A program made the position numbers and the translations under genes. A DNA stretch of 64,000 nucleotides, taken from Paenibacillus thermotolerans (GTDB taxonomy: Bacteria; Bacillota; Bacilli; Paenibacillales; YIM-B00363). The notes below the pieces were generated by a model. The model ran no database searches. It was not told the DNA's origin and was given only the letters and a program-made list of their open reading frames with translations. This document shows positions 7,408 to 15,724 of this stretch, piece by piece (within the stretch, counting starts at the first letter, position 1; each line of letters opens with the position of its first letter). Location: positions 24,722 through 88,721 of the forward strand of contig NZ_JAQZSG010000023.1 in assembly GCF_028745515.1 (NCBI RefSeq), written 5' to 3'.

Positions 7408-9249
7408 ATGCAGCATGATTTAACATCGCTCATGATCGTGGTCGCTGTGGCGTTCTTGGTGCCGATCCTGCTCCATCAATTGCGGCTGAAGCTGATTCCG
7501 GTCGTAGTTGCGGAGATCGTAGCCGGTTTGCTGCTTGGCAAGACAGGGTTTAATGTCGTGCACGAGGACACATGGCTGACGCTGCTATCGCTGTTCGGCT
7601 TCATATTTCTCATGTTTCTCAGCGGGCTTGAGATCGATTTTTCCATGCCTCAAAGAAGCGCCAATGCGGGGGGAAAGGGAAGAAGTCCGCTTGTTCTCTC
7701 CATCGTGCTATTCGCCTTCATTTTGATTCTGTCTTTGGGATTATCGTACGCGCTTTCGCTTGTCGGTCTTGTGGACGACCCTTACTTCATGACACTGATC
7801 GTTTCGACCATTTCGCTGGGTGTCGTCGTACCTGTTCTGAAGGAAAGAAAACTGATGGGGACGGAGCTCGGGCAGACGATTTTCCTTACGACGGTCATCT
7901 CCGATTTTGTCACGATGATTTTGCTCGCCGTCTATGTCAGCTTAATTGCCAAAGATATTTCGAAGCTGATGCTGTTGCTGTTTTTCTTCGTGATCGTGTT
8001 TGCGATTTATCGGTTTATTGTCCGCTTCTTCCGAATCGGCAGGATGGGTCTTTTCACAGCGGGAACTTCACAGCTCGGCACGCGGGCCGTGTTCGCTCTG
8101 ATCCTGTTGTTCGTCGTACTATCCGAATCGCTTGGCGTAGAGCATATTCTCGGGGCGTTCCTGGCCGGGGTCATCGTCTCGATCCTGTCCCCGAGAAGAG
8201 AATTCGTGCATCAGCTTGAATCGTTCGGGTACGGATTTTTGATTCCGATTTTTTTCGTGATGGTTGGCGTGAGGCTTGACTTGCGTACGGTAGTTTCAGA
8301 CACTCAGGTGCTTCTGCTGATCCCGGTCCTTCTTGCGGCGGTATTCTTGTCCAAAATCATTCCTGCGCTAATGCTGAAACGATGGTATTCCTGGAGAGAG
8401 GTAGCGGGAACCGGCATCCTGCTGTCATCGACTTTGTCGCTGGTCATAGCGGCCGCAACCATCGCTTATAATCTCGGGATTATCGATCAATCGGTGCAAG
8501 GCGCGCTTATTTTGGTCGCCGTAATCAGCTGTCTCATTTTCCCGGTTATTTTCAATCGGCTCGTTCCGAAGCCGGAACGGAAGCCGCTTCGAGTATCCGT
8601 CGTCGGGGCGAACCATATCACGATTCCGCTGTCTCACCAAATGAATAAGGACGGATATGCGGTTCGGCTGTTTAGCGCCGGTACGACGGGCGCCGCAGAG
8701 GCAACCGAATCCGCAGGTGCAGCCGGCTTGATACCGGTCGCCGATCTATCGCCAAGAACGTTAACGGAGCATCAGGCATTCGATACCGATCTGATCGTGA
8801 TCGGTACGATGGAGGACAGCCGTAACATGGAATTAGCCGACGAGGCCAGAGAGGCGGGAGTGCCGAGAGTGATCGTACGCATTGAGGACCCCGGAAAGCT
8901 GACCGAATTCCGCAATAGGCTAGGCACCGACGAGGAAGAGCGGACGACGGTATTCTCGACCTTGTATGCGGCTAGAACGCTGCTGAAGGCATTGATCGAA
9001 CAGCCGAGCGCCGTTCGTCTCATCTCGGAAGACGACGGAACGATTCGCGAGGTTCGGTTGAACAATCCGAGCTATGAGGAATCGCTGCTGCGCGAGCTTC
9101 CGTTAACGGGCGATATTCTGATACTGCGCATTTATCGGGGGGACTCGTTTATTATTCCGCACGGCAATACGCCGGTTCATACCGGAGATCGCCTGCTGGT
9201 CAGCGGAGGGGCTGAGCACATCGCCGCACTCCGCAACGAATTGGAGTAG
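7408..9249 (+). CDS. CPA2-type cation/proton antiporter with TrkA-like C-terminal domains
   Basis: A 613-residue monovalent cation:proton antiporter. Residues 1-385 hold about 12 transmembrane helices of the Na+/H+ exchanger fold. Residues about 390-515 resemble an RCK/TrkA-N domain, but the usual GxGxxG dinucleotide motif is replaced (VVGANHITIP), so nucleotide binding is doubtful. Residues about 530-613 are a TrkA-C ligand-binding domain (ending HTGDRLLVSGGAEH). Family members export Na+ or K+ and are gated by their cytosolic domains. GCGGGG precedes the ATG. It stands alone, with a dispersed intergenic repeat directly downstream. Confidence 0.85.
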   Translation: MQHDLTSLMIVVAVAFLVPILLHQLRLKLIPVVVAEIVAGLLLGKTGFNVVHEDTWLTLLSLFGFIFLMFLSGLEIDFSMPQRSANAGGKGRSPLVLSIVLFAFILILSLGLSYALSLVGLVDDPYFMTLIVSTISLGVVVPVLKERKLMGTELGQTIFLTTVISDFVTMILLAVYVSLIAKDISKLMLLLFFFVIVFAIYRFIVRFFRIGRMGLFTAGTSQLGTRAVFALILLFVVLSESLGVEHILGAFLAGVIVSILSPRREFVHQLESFGYGFLIPIFFVMVGVRLDLRTVVSDTQVLLLIPVLLAAVFLSKIIPALMLKRWYSWREVAGTGILLSSTLSLVIAAATIAYNLGIIDQSVQGALILVAVISCLIFPVIFNRLVPKPERKPLRVSVVGANHITIPLSHQMNKDGYAVRLFSAGTTGAAEATESAGAAGLIPVADLSPRTLTEHQAFDTDLIVIGTMEDSRNMELADEAREAGVPRVIVRIEDPGKLTEFRNRLGTDEEERTTVFSTLYAARTLLKALIEQPSAVRLISEDDGTIREVRLNNPSYEESLLRELPLTGDILILRIYRGDSFIIPHGNTPVHTGDRLLVSGGAEHIAALRNELE

Positions 9250-9283
9250 CTCTCCACCGTTTTTTGCCGCTCCTCGCTAACCC

Positions 9284-9490
9284 CTGCAGTTCTAACGGAC
9301 ACCACCAGACGCTATATCGCCAATTTGCCGGCTGCCAAAGCGCTAACGGACACCGCAGACGCTATACCCCGATTTTTGGCGCTGATCCCTGCTTTTTCGA
9401 GGCAATAATTGCGGTGGTGTCCGTTACAACTGAAAACTCCGCTCAAAACGACGAATAACTGCAGCTCTGACCGTTAGACGTTAGAAACGG
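9284..9490. repeat. Dispersed palindromic intergenic repeat, copy A
   Basis: A roughly 200-base non-coding element. A unit beginning CTAACGGACACC and containing CAGACGCTATA occurs at about 9292 and again at about 9340, and the unit's head reappears inverted as GGTGTCCGTTA near 9411. The end reads CTCCGCTCAAAACG and then ACCGTTAG. A second copy lies at 13968. No open frame or transposase is present. Confidence 0.85.
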
Positions 9491-9500
9491 TAACTTTTAT

Positions 9501-9911
9501 TTACTTTTGTAGCAGCTGAATTTTATCGGCATATTTTTTCGTTGTTAAGGAAGAGACAGTGCTCGCCAACCAAACCAGCATGAGTGTGATGCTGAGAAAA
9601 ACAATGAGCCTTATCAATAGATTGCTTATGATCCAGTCTGCTGAAGCGGTCGCCAAGGTATACCCAATGGTTATGTATCCGACGGCCCAAGCACCATACA
9701 TATTTGCTTCATACTTAATAATTTTGCTTACACGCCGTCTGACGATTTCAATATTTCGATCTTGGGACATAGCTTTGGAATCCGATGCAATCAAATGGGC
9801 GATCCGGTTTAGGAACGACACCGATTTGGTTGAAGTAAACACTCGGTCAAGCCCGAAGAGGAGAACGAACGGTACGATACATCCGGCAAGTTGAAATGCA
9901 TTTCCTAACAC
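9501..9911 (-). CDS. Hypothetical membrane protein
   Basis: A 136-residue protein I do not recognise. It has an N-terminal hydrophobic segment (about 3-23), a charged cytosolic stretch rich in Arg, Lys and Asp (about 38-68), and two further helices (about 72-92 and 98-122), ending in a lysine-rich tail. The GTG start is supported by AGGGAG eight bases upstream. It is transcribed alone, divergently from the GTP cyclohydrolase II-like gene, with the repeat element at its 3' end. Confidence 0.6.
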   Translation of the reverse strand: MLGNAFQLAGCIVPFVLLFGLDRVFTSTKSVSFLNRIAHLIASDSKAMSQDRNIEIVRRRVSKIIKYEANMYGAWAVGYITIGYTLATASADWIISNLLIRLIVFLSITLMLVWLASTVSSLTTKKYADKIQLLQK

Positions 9912-10087
9912 CGTAACAACTCCCTAGAGATGATTTGGGGCATTACATATGATGAATAAATATATGGCTTTTCCATAAATATATGCCTCATATATCACGA
10001 GGTAAGGGGGGGCCGATAGCCGTTCCCGAAATAAACATGCAAGCTTTTAGTCACACTACATGTATCATGTGCCCGGAGGTAACCGTC

Positions 10088-10846
10088 ATGCCCGCAAAAA
10101 CGCTCGACCCCAAAGTAATCTCCCTTCTTCAAGATAAAATACAGCTCATTAAGACGGAAAAAGGGGCGATCTACTTAGTCGGACCGATTACACTGCCTGT
10201 CAATTTGCTGGGAGAAACCGTCCAATTCAAATGGTACTGCTGGTTGAACTGCGATGAAGCGACCGAGAATTTCGAGAGGATCGTTGCAAAGCTGTCTTCC
10301 GTCAACCTGGCTGAATTCCAGCAGTCCAGCGTCTTGGTTCACGGTGACTTTCAACATGCCGAGCATGCTTTGATACGGTTCCATTCGATCTGCCACACCG
10401 GAGACATCTTCGGGAGCAAACGGTGCGATTGCGGGTACCAGTTAAAGCAATCGATGAAGCATATCGCGGAGCATGGGAACGGGGCGTTGTTTTACCTGGC
10501 AAACCACGAAGGCAGAGGAATCGGTTTATTCAGCAAGGCTCTGGCTTACATCCTGCAGGAGAACGGGTACGATACGGTCGATGCGAACCTGAAGCTCGGT
10601 TTTATCGATGATGCTCGAGACTACAGCGATGCGATCCAAGTGTTAAAAGCCCTTCGAAAAAAGCCGGTAACGCTGATCACGAACAATCCCCGAAAGCTGG
10701 AGGCGCTCAGAAAGGCCGGTATGGATGTGGAAGATCGAGTCCAGCTATGGGGAGACGTGTCGGAGTATAACGAAAAGTATCTAAGAACGAAGATTGAGCG
10801 GTCCGGTCATCTGAATGTAGGGGAAGGGTGCTGCAATAACGATTAG
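10088..10846 (+). CDS. GTP cyclohydrolase II-like protein (RibA domain only)
   Basis: A 252-residue stand-alone RibA-type protein. It keeps the zinc ligands of GTP cyclohydrolase II (ICHTGDIFGSKRCDCG) and the substrate region NHEGRGIGLF, where the usual YLRQEGRGIGL is altered. Canonical enzymes open GTP to start riboflavin synthesis, but no other rib gene is nearby and no FMN riboswitch is seen upstream, so a divergent paralogue with another substrate or product is possible. The ATG at 10088 is chosen because GGAGG lies eight bases upstream; a longer in-frame reading begins at 9983. Confidence 0.75.
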   Translation: MPAKTLDPKVISLLQDKIQLIKTEKGAIYLVGPITLPVNLLGETVQFKWYCWLNCDEATENFERIVAKLSSVNLAEFQQSSVLVHGDFQHAEHALIRFHSICHTGDIFGSKRCDCGYQLKQSMKHIAEHGNGALFYLANHEGRGIGLFSKALAYILQENGYDTVDANLKLGFIDDARDYSDAIQVLKALRKKPVTLITNNPRKLEALRKAGMDVEDRVQLWGDVSEYNEKYLRTKIERSGHLNVGEGCCNND

Positions 10847-10911
10847 CTGCGGCGAACTTGACGATTTCATGCGTTATAACTATAATGGTTACAACGGTGG
10901 TGGTGGCGCAT

Positions 10912-11328
10912 TTGAAACAAATAAGCACACGCTTTTCTATTGCGGTTCATATCCTTTCTCTCATTGCGGTCAGTGCGAACGAGTGTACCGGAGACTTCAT
11001 TGCGGGCAGCGTCAATACGAATCCCGTCATCATTCGAAGAATCATGGGAATGTTAAAAAAAGCGGGTTTATTGGAAGTCCGTGCCGGAATAGGGGGAGCC
11101 TCTTTGCCCAAAGCACCCGATCAAATTACGCTTCTTGATGTTTATCGGGCCGTAAATGTAACGAAAGAGGACCGGTTATTTCGCATACATGAAGGCGCCA
11201 ATCCGCAGTGCCCGGTCGGGCGGAGCATCGAGTCGGTACTCCAATCCGAATTGAAGGAAGCTCAATCCGCGATGGAGCGACGGCTGGAGCAGACGACTTT
11301 AAGCCAGCTGACGACTAGGTTCAAATAA
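10912..11328 (+). CDS. Rrf2 family transcriptional regulator (YwnA-like)
   Basis: A 138-residue winged-helix protein of the Rrf2 family (start KQISTRFSIAVHILSLIAV, typical of YwnA-type members). It has only one cysteine in the ligand region (NPQCPVG), so it is unlikely to bind an Fe-S cluster like IscR and may sense a redox or electrophile signal instead. The start is a TTG at 10912 with a weak GGTGG upstream. The quinone-reductase-like gene follows 89 bases downstream, as in the Bacillus ywnA-ywnB pair, and is its likely target. Confidence 0.78.
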   Translation: MKQISTRFSIAVHILSLIAVSANECTGDFIAGSVNTNPVIIRRIMGMLKKAGLLEVRAGIGGASLPKAPDQITLLDVYRAVNVTKEDRLFRIHEGANPQCPVGRSIESVLQSELKEAQSAMERRLEQTTLSQLTTRFK

Positions 11329-11417
11329 ATGAGAGCTCTTTACGAGCTTTTATTTTATACATTTGTTGTAACCGCTCATGTTACAGCGCTTACAAATCAT
11401 AATAGGAGGAACGAATA

Positions 11418-12284
11418 ATGAAGATGTTAGTAACGGGAGCGACAGGTAAACTAGGATCGAAGGTTGTAGAGACGCTATTAAAAACAGTGCCGGCGGATCA
11501 ATTGGCAGTCAGCGTTCGAAACCCGGAGAAAGCGGAAGGATTGCGGGCTCGCGGAGTGGACGTTCGCCAGGGTGATTTTGACCGTCCGGAAACATTGGAT
11601 ACCGCGTTTGCAGGCATCGATCGTATATTGATTATTTCCGCAGACGGAGACAACGAAACGAGAATTCGTCAGCACTCCAATGCGGTTGCCGCTGCGAAGC
11701 GTGCCGGAGTTTCATTTATCGCCTATACCAGCATAGCCAACGCACAGGAAAGCAAGAACATCCTTGCTCCGGTGCACAAGGTATCGGAGGAAGCGATTTC
11801 GAACACGGGAATTCCTTACTCTTTCTTGCGCAACAACTGGTACCTGGAAAATGAAATTCCAAGCATGCAAGGCGTGCTGGCCGGAGCTCCTTGGGTGACA
11901 TCGGCAGGGTCCGGCAAGGTAGGCTGGGCGCTGCAGCAAGATTACGCGGAAGCGGCGGCTGCCGTATTGGCCGGAACCGGGCATGAGAATACGATCTATG
12001 AGCTTTCGGGTAAGCTGCTGACTCAAGAAGAGCTGGCGTCGGAGCTTGGTGCCGTGCTCGGCAGGGAAGTAACGGTGCAGCAAGTTAACGACGACGCGTA
12101 CGCTGACATTATGAGGAGCGTAGGCGTGCCGGACTTTGTTATCCCGCTTGTCGTAGGGATTCAGCAAAGTATTCGGGAAGGAACGCTGGAGGTCGAAAGC
12201 AACGATTTCGAAAAGCTGCTCGGCCGTCCGGTTACGCCGATCAGGGAAGCGTTGAAGCACATCGTCGACGGAATCTCCCAGTGA
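11418..12284 (+). CDS. NAD(P)H-binding oxidoreductase, QorB/YtfG type
   Basis: A 288-residue atypical short-chain dehydrogenase of the NmrA/QOR2 type. The N-terminal dinucleotide motif is VTGATGKLGSKV (residues 5-16), and the AYTSIANA segment near residue 105 replaces the usual catalytic YxxxK. Relatives reduce quinones with NADPH or sense the NADP redox state. AGGAGG precedes the ATG. The upstream Rrf2 gene suggests induction by oxidative or electrophile stress. A short hairpin with T-rich tail between the two genes (about 11334-11357) may partly separate their transcription. Confidence 0.8.
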   Translation: MKMLVTGATGKLGSKVVETLLKTVPADQLAVSVRNPEKAEGLRARGVDVRQGDFDRPETLDTAFAGIDRILIISADGDNETRIRQHSNAVAAAKRAGVSFIAYTSIANAQESKNILAPVHKVSEEAISNTGIPYSFLRNNWYLENEIPSMQGVLAGAPWVTSAGSGKVGWALQQDYAEAAAAVLAGTGHENTIYELSGKLLTQEELASELGAVLGREVTVQQVNDDAYADIMRSVGVPDFVIPLVVGIQQSIREGTLEVESNDFEKLLGRPVTPIREALKHIVDGISQ

Positions 12285-12319
12285 CGTCACGGCACCGAGC
12301 GGAACAACGTTGAAGGTGG

Positions 12320-12350
12320 AAAGGGTGTTCTCTGCGGAACGCCCTTTTCT
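12320..12350 (+). terminator. Rho-independent terminator
   Basis: AAAGGGTGTTC pairs with GAACGCCCTTT around a six-base loop, with T-rich sequence at the 3' side. It closes the Rrf2/oxidoreductase unit. Confidence 0.8.
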
Positions 12351-12472
12351 CATAAGAAGCCTACCGGCCGACGGACGAAAGAGCAGGAGGATGAGGCTGC
12401 CGGCGAATAGTTGACCGATCAGGGCGCCGTGAATGCCGCCGTGCCAATGCTTGTTTCGAGGCGTCGGCGAGC

Positions 12473-12670
12473 CTATTTCTTGTTCGGCGCAGAGCTTTCT
12501 TTATTTTTCCGATATAACTTGTTTAGAAGCATTAGTGGGGAAGAATAAAGCTCGGAAAGTCCTGTCATCTCACTCCAACTATAGACGGTTAGGAACGGCA
12601 TCAAGCCGATCACCAAGACGGCGAAAACAAACCCGGCGAATATGCACAGAAGGGCTTTGCGCAGCGACAT
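12473..12670 (-). CDS. Small hypothetical membrane protein
   Basis: A 65-residue protein with one clear N-terminal hydrophobic helix (about residues 5-28), then a polar region ending in a lysine-rich tail (NKLYRKNKESSAPNKK). GATGAGG before the ATG is an acceptable ribosome site. No family is recognised. It lies divergent from the DedA gene. Its size and isolation leave open that it is not a real gene. Confidence 0.4.
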   Translation of the reverse strand: MSLRKALLCIFAGFVFAVLVIGLMPFLTVYSWSEMTGLSELYSSPLMLLNKLYRKNKESSAPNKK

Positions 12671-12756
12671 AACCTCATCTCCCTCTGTTATTGATTGTAG
12701 TACTTATGTTTATGCAGCATTGGCGTGATAAATCCGATGGAAAGGAGAATTGACCG

Positions 12757-13353
12757 TTGCTGAGTCACAAACTATTGGCGCTCATCGTCCATTACGGCTA
12801 TTTCGGCATCTTCGGCGCATTGGTACTTGGCATTGTCGGATTGCCTATGCCGGATGAAATTTTAATGACATTCGCCGGATATTTGATATCGGAAGGAAAA
12901 CTCCGATATGTACCGACGGTGCTTGTGTCGACGGCCGGGAGCTTCGCAGGCATGTCCGTCAGCTATTGGATCGGGCGTGCATTCGGGTATCCGCTTTTGG
13001 ATAAATACGGGAGTAAAATTCATATTACGAAAGAAAGGATGGACCGTACGCAGCGCTGGTTCGGCCGATTCGGAAAATTTGCCGTAACCGTCGGGTATTT
13101 TATCCCGGGAGTACGCCATTTGACCGCCTATAGCGCAGGGATCAGCAAATGGCCTTATCCGAGCTTTTGCATGTATGCGGCCCCCGGAGCGATGGTTTGG
13201 AGCGCGGCTTTTATTACCTTGGGCACTTACTTGGGCGAACATTGGCGGGTCGTTACGGAAACGATGCACCGGCATCTTTTGATCCTGGCCGTTGTTTTGA
13301 TCGGTGCGGGACTCGCCGTTTGGTACGTGAGAAAGGCTATGGTTCGGGCATAA
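12757..13353 (+). CDS. DedA family membrane protein
   Basis: A 198-residue DedA/SNARE-associated family protein with about five hydrophobic segments, a re-entrant GLPMPDE motif near residue 30 and the FIPGVRHLTAYSAG motif near residue 112. Some DedA relatives are lipid flippases for undecaprenyl phosphate or phosphatidylethanolamine and affect membrane potential and drug resistance; the substrate here is unknown. The TTG start has AAAGGAGA nine bases upstream. A second DedA gene occurs at 39129. Confidence 0.88.
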   Translation: MLSHKLLALIVHYGYFGIFGALVLGIVGLPMPDEILMTFAGYLISEGKLRYVPTVLVSTAGSFAGMSVSYWIGRAFGYPLLDKYGSKIHITKERMDRTQRWFGRFGKFAVTVGYFIPGVRHLTAYSAGISKWPYPSFCMYAAPGAMVWSAAFITLGTYLGEHWRVVTETMHRHLLILAVVLIGAGLAVWYVRKAMVRA

Positions 13354-13437
13354 TGTGATATGAATCACAACCTCATCCGCCATACACCATTAGGATGGGA
13401 GAGAGAAGGGGACGTCGGGCGCGATGGGGGGACGGAT

Positions 13438-13864
13438 TTGGTTACGAATACGAATGTAAATACGAATGAACGCATGACGAAGGACATTTACGAGAAGCTG
13501 GCCCGGTTTCGGTATGAATTACGAAAGTTTCTGCACTTTAGCGAAACGGCGGCTCGGGATCAAGGGATTACTCCGCAATGCCACCAGCTGCTGCTGTCCA
13601 TACAAGGATATCCGGGAAGAGATTATGCGACGATCTCGGAAATTGCCGAACGTCTGCAAATTACCAAGCATGCTTGCGTCGGGCTCGTCAACCGAACCGA
13701 GAAGCAGGGCTATGTACGGAGAACGCCGAATCCGGACGATAAGCGCAGCAATTACGTACATTTGACCGAAGCGGGGGGCAGTCATTCTGGAACGGCTGTC
13801 CGAACTCCACTGGAGGGAGCTGAACCGGCTCGGGATCGGCGGGTTTACGAATAAGGAGAGGTAA
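13438..13864 (+). pseudogene. MarR family regulator disrupted by a frameshift
   Basis: A MarR-type winged-helix gene (DNA-binding region ISEIAERLQITKHACVGLVN, wing RRTPNPDDKRSNYVHLTEAG). Within the run of six G near 13772-13777 the reading frame breaks: the current frame ends at 13854, while removing one G restores a conserved-looking tail (residues ERLSELHWRELNRLGIGGF) ending at the TAA at 13862. Either a recent one-base insertion in a homopolymer has inactivated the C-terminal dimerisation helix, or this is a base-calling error. The TTG at 13438 has a G-rich ribosome site; an ATG at 13474 is the alternative start. Confidence 0.75.
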
Positions 13865-13888
13865 AATTAAAGCTATAACCGTGAAAGA

Positions 13889-13918
13889 AAGCTGTTCCGT
13901 CAAGGAACGGCTTTTTTA
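13889..13918 (+). terminator. Rho-independent terminator after the MarR gene
   Basis: AAGCTGTTCC pairs with GGAACGGCTT around GTCAA, followed by a T run. It starts 25 bases after the restored MarR stop. Confidence 0.85.
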
Positions 13919-13967
13919 ATATATAAGTATAAATTTTCGAGCAGGGGCACATGAATGCTGTCATACA

Positions 13968-14158
13968 GCTAAAGGACACCACAGACGCTATATCGTCAAT
14001 TTGCCTTCTGCCACACCTCTAACGGTCACCACAGACGCTAAACCCCTATTTTTGGCGCTTTTCCCCGCTTTTTCGTAGCAATAACTGCAGTGGAGTCCGT
14101 TAAAATTGCAAACTCCGCTCAAAACGCCGAATAGCTGCATCCTTGTCCGTTAGAAGCG
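13968..14158. repeat. Dispersed palindromic intergenic repeat, copy B
   Basis: It aligns along its whole length with the element at 9284, by eye at roughly 80 percent identity with a few one-base gaps. It shows the same order: a CAGACGCTATATCG unit, a second CAGACGCTAAACCCC unit, the core TTTTTGGCGCTTT, the inverted head AGTCCGTTA, the tail CTCCGCTCAAAACGCCGAATA and a final TCCGTTAGAA. Confidence 0.85.
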
Positions 14159-14214
14159 ATCACTACTCCGTCATGACTTTTTTTTGCAATCGGGCGGGTA
14201 GGACTAGCTTGCCG

Positions 14215-14369
14215 TGAGAAATGTATCTTCGACCGGGAACCGACTTGGCGCTGGCGAACTGCATGGTTCATCTGCTCATCGAAGCAAGCTGACAAACCCG
14301 AAGCATGTGGAGGAGGTTTGCAAGGCGTGGGGCATAACGCCCGAAGAGATGCCGCTGTATATTGGGTAT
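14215..14369 (+). pseudogene. Remnant of a molybdopterin oxidoreductase (formate dehydrogenase type)
   Basis: Two short stretches in different frames read like an oxidoreductase alpha subunit of the formate dehydrogenase/nitrate reductase family. From 14221 one frame gives LRPGTDLALANCMVHLL, the typical molybdopterin-contact region. From about 14290 another frame gives LTNPKHVEEVCKAWGITPEE. The intervening several hundred residues are missing and both pieces run into unrelated sequence. The remnant sits directly upstream of moeA, a molybdenum-cofactor gene, which supports past functional linkage. It is internally deleted and certainly inactive. Confidence 0.6.
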
Positions 14370-14421
14370 ATTTTCTTGATACAATGTAATCGGTTCTTGT
14401 TTTGCGGGGAGGGGAGAGACG

Positions 14422-15666
14422 GTGGAGACGGACTTCAAATTTAAGCGGCGCGCGGTTTCCGTAGAGGAAGCCACTTCGTTAGTATTGAGCGAGATTCGGG
14501 AAACGGTGGCGATCCCGCTCGGCATCGGGCAGGCTGCCTTCTATCGGCTTGCCGAGGATTTCGCGGCGCCGGGCGAGTATCCTCCCTTCAATCGATCCGG
14601 CATGGACGGCTATGCGGTTCGTTCCGCCGATACGCTCGGAGCGTCAAGCGAAGCTCCTATCCTGCTGGAGGTCGTCGATCATATTATGTGCGGCTCGAAG
14701 CCGTCCGTTCCGCTCGGGAAGGGGCAAGCTTCGCGGATTATGACCGGCGCCATGGCGCCTCCTGAAGCGGATGCGGTCGTTATGCTGGAGCAGACGATCG
14801 AAGAGGAAGCCGGCGGCAAGCGGTATATTCGCTTGAAGCGGGAAGCCGCGCCGGGCATGAACCTGACGAAAGCGGGAGATGAAATCCGCCCGAACGAGCG
14901 GCTGCTTACGAAGGGGACGCTGCTTCAGGAGGGGGAGCTGGCATTGCTGGCAACGTTCGGTGCGGCGAATGTCCGCGTCAGGCGGAAGCCGAAGGTGGCG
15001 ATTCTGCCGACCGGGGACGAACTGCTGCCGGTGGAGGCGCCGCTTGCGGAAGGCAAAATCCGCAACAGCAACGGCGTCATGCTGGCCGCCCAGGTGCTGA
15101 AAGCCGGGGGCGTGCCCGAGCTGCTGGAGCCGGCCGGAGACGATGCGAGCAAGCTGGGAGAGCGGCTATCCCGTGCGTTCGAGCGCTGCGATGCCGTCAT
15201 TACGACCGGCGGCGTTTCCGTAGGCGACCGGGACGTGCTGACGGACTGGTTTGCCGGGTGGGACGGGAAGCTGCTGTTTAACAAAGTAATGATGCGGCCG
15301 GGCAGTCCGACCTCCGCGGGTAGCAAGGACGGCAAGCTGCTATTCGCGTTATCCGGCAATCCCGGGGCCTGCTTCGTCGGCTTTCTGCTGTTTGTCCGCC
15401 CCGCCTTGCTTCGCATGCAAGGTGTCGAGCGCGCAAAGCCGGAAGAAACCGAAGCGTTCCTGAGCCGGGATTTCACCAAGACCAACGCGTACGAACGGTT
15501 TTTGCGGGGCAGGCTTACGGCGCGCAGCGGGCGTCTGTTCGCCGAGCCGGTCGGGGCGGATCAATCCTCCGTCATGCGGACGATTTCCGAAGCGAACTGC
15601 TTGATCCGCATTCCGCCGACGGCGGGCATCGCGGCCGATACGCTAGTGAAGGTCATTCCGCTTTAG
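14422..15666 (+). CDS. moeA: Molybdopterin molybdotransferase MoeA
   Basis: A 414-residue MoeA that inserts molybdate into adenylated molybdopterin to finish the molybdenum cofactor. Conserved motifs are FNRSGMDGYAVR near residue 55, TGAMAPPEADAV near 110, PTGDELLP near 198, TTGGVSVGDRD near 260 and LSGNPGACFVG near 310. The GTG start is preceded by GGGGAGGGGAG. The only trace of a cofactor-using enzyme nearby is the remnant just upstream, so the cofactor must serve enzymes elsewhere in the genome, if the pathway is still used. Confidence 0.93.
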   Translation: METDFKFKRRAVSVEEATSLVLSEIRETVAIPLGIGQAAFYRLAEDFAAPGEYPPFNRSGMDGYAVRSADTLGASSEAPILLEVVDHIMCGSKPSVPLGKGQASRIMTGAMAPPEADAVVMLEQTIEEEAGGKRYIRLKREAAPGMNLTKAGDEIRPNERLLTKGTLLQEGELALLATFGAANVRVRRKPKVAILPTGDELLPVEAPLAEGKIRNSNGVMLAAQVLKAGGVPELLEPAGDDASKLGERLSRAFERCDAVITTGGVSVGDRDVLTDWFAGWDGKLLFNKVMMRPGSPTSAGSKDGKLLFALSGNPGACFVGFLLFVRPALLRMQGVERAKPEETEAFLSRDFTKTNAYERFLRGRLTARSGRLFAEPVGADQSSVMRTISEANCLIRIPPTAGIAADTLVKVIPL

Positions 15667-15682
15667 TGAAGCTTTTAATAAG

Positions 15683-15720
15683 AAATCCGGATTCCCAAGT
15701 AATGGGGTCCGGATTTTTTT
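15683..15720 (+). terminator. Rho-independent terminator after moeA
   Basis: AAATCCGGA pairs with TCCGGATTT, and inner TCCC with GGGG, followed by a run of T. It lies between the convergent moeA and PadR genes. Confidence 0.85.
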
Positions 15721-15724
15721 GCGA

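Noticed and set aside
9912-10087. FMN riboswitch before the GTP cyclohydrolase II-like gene
   Set aside because: The conserved RFN elements were looked for and not seen; only a weak TATGG/CCATA dyad near 9963-9977 is present.
12353-12460. Possible C-terminal fragment of a membrane transporter on the minus strand (GALIGQLFAGSLILLLF)
   Set aside because: One hydrophobic helix is too little to assign a family, and it overlaps the shadow of the preceding gene.
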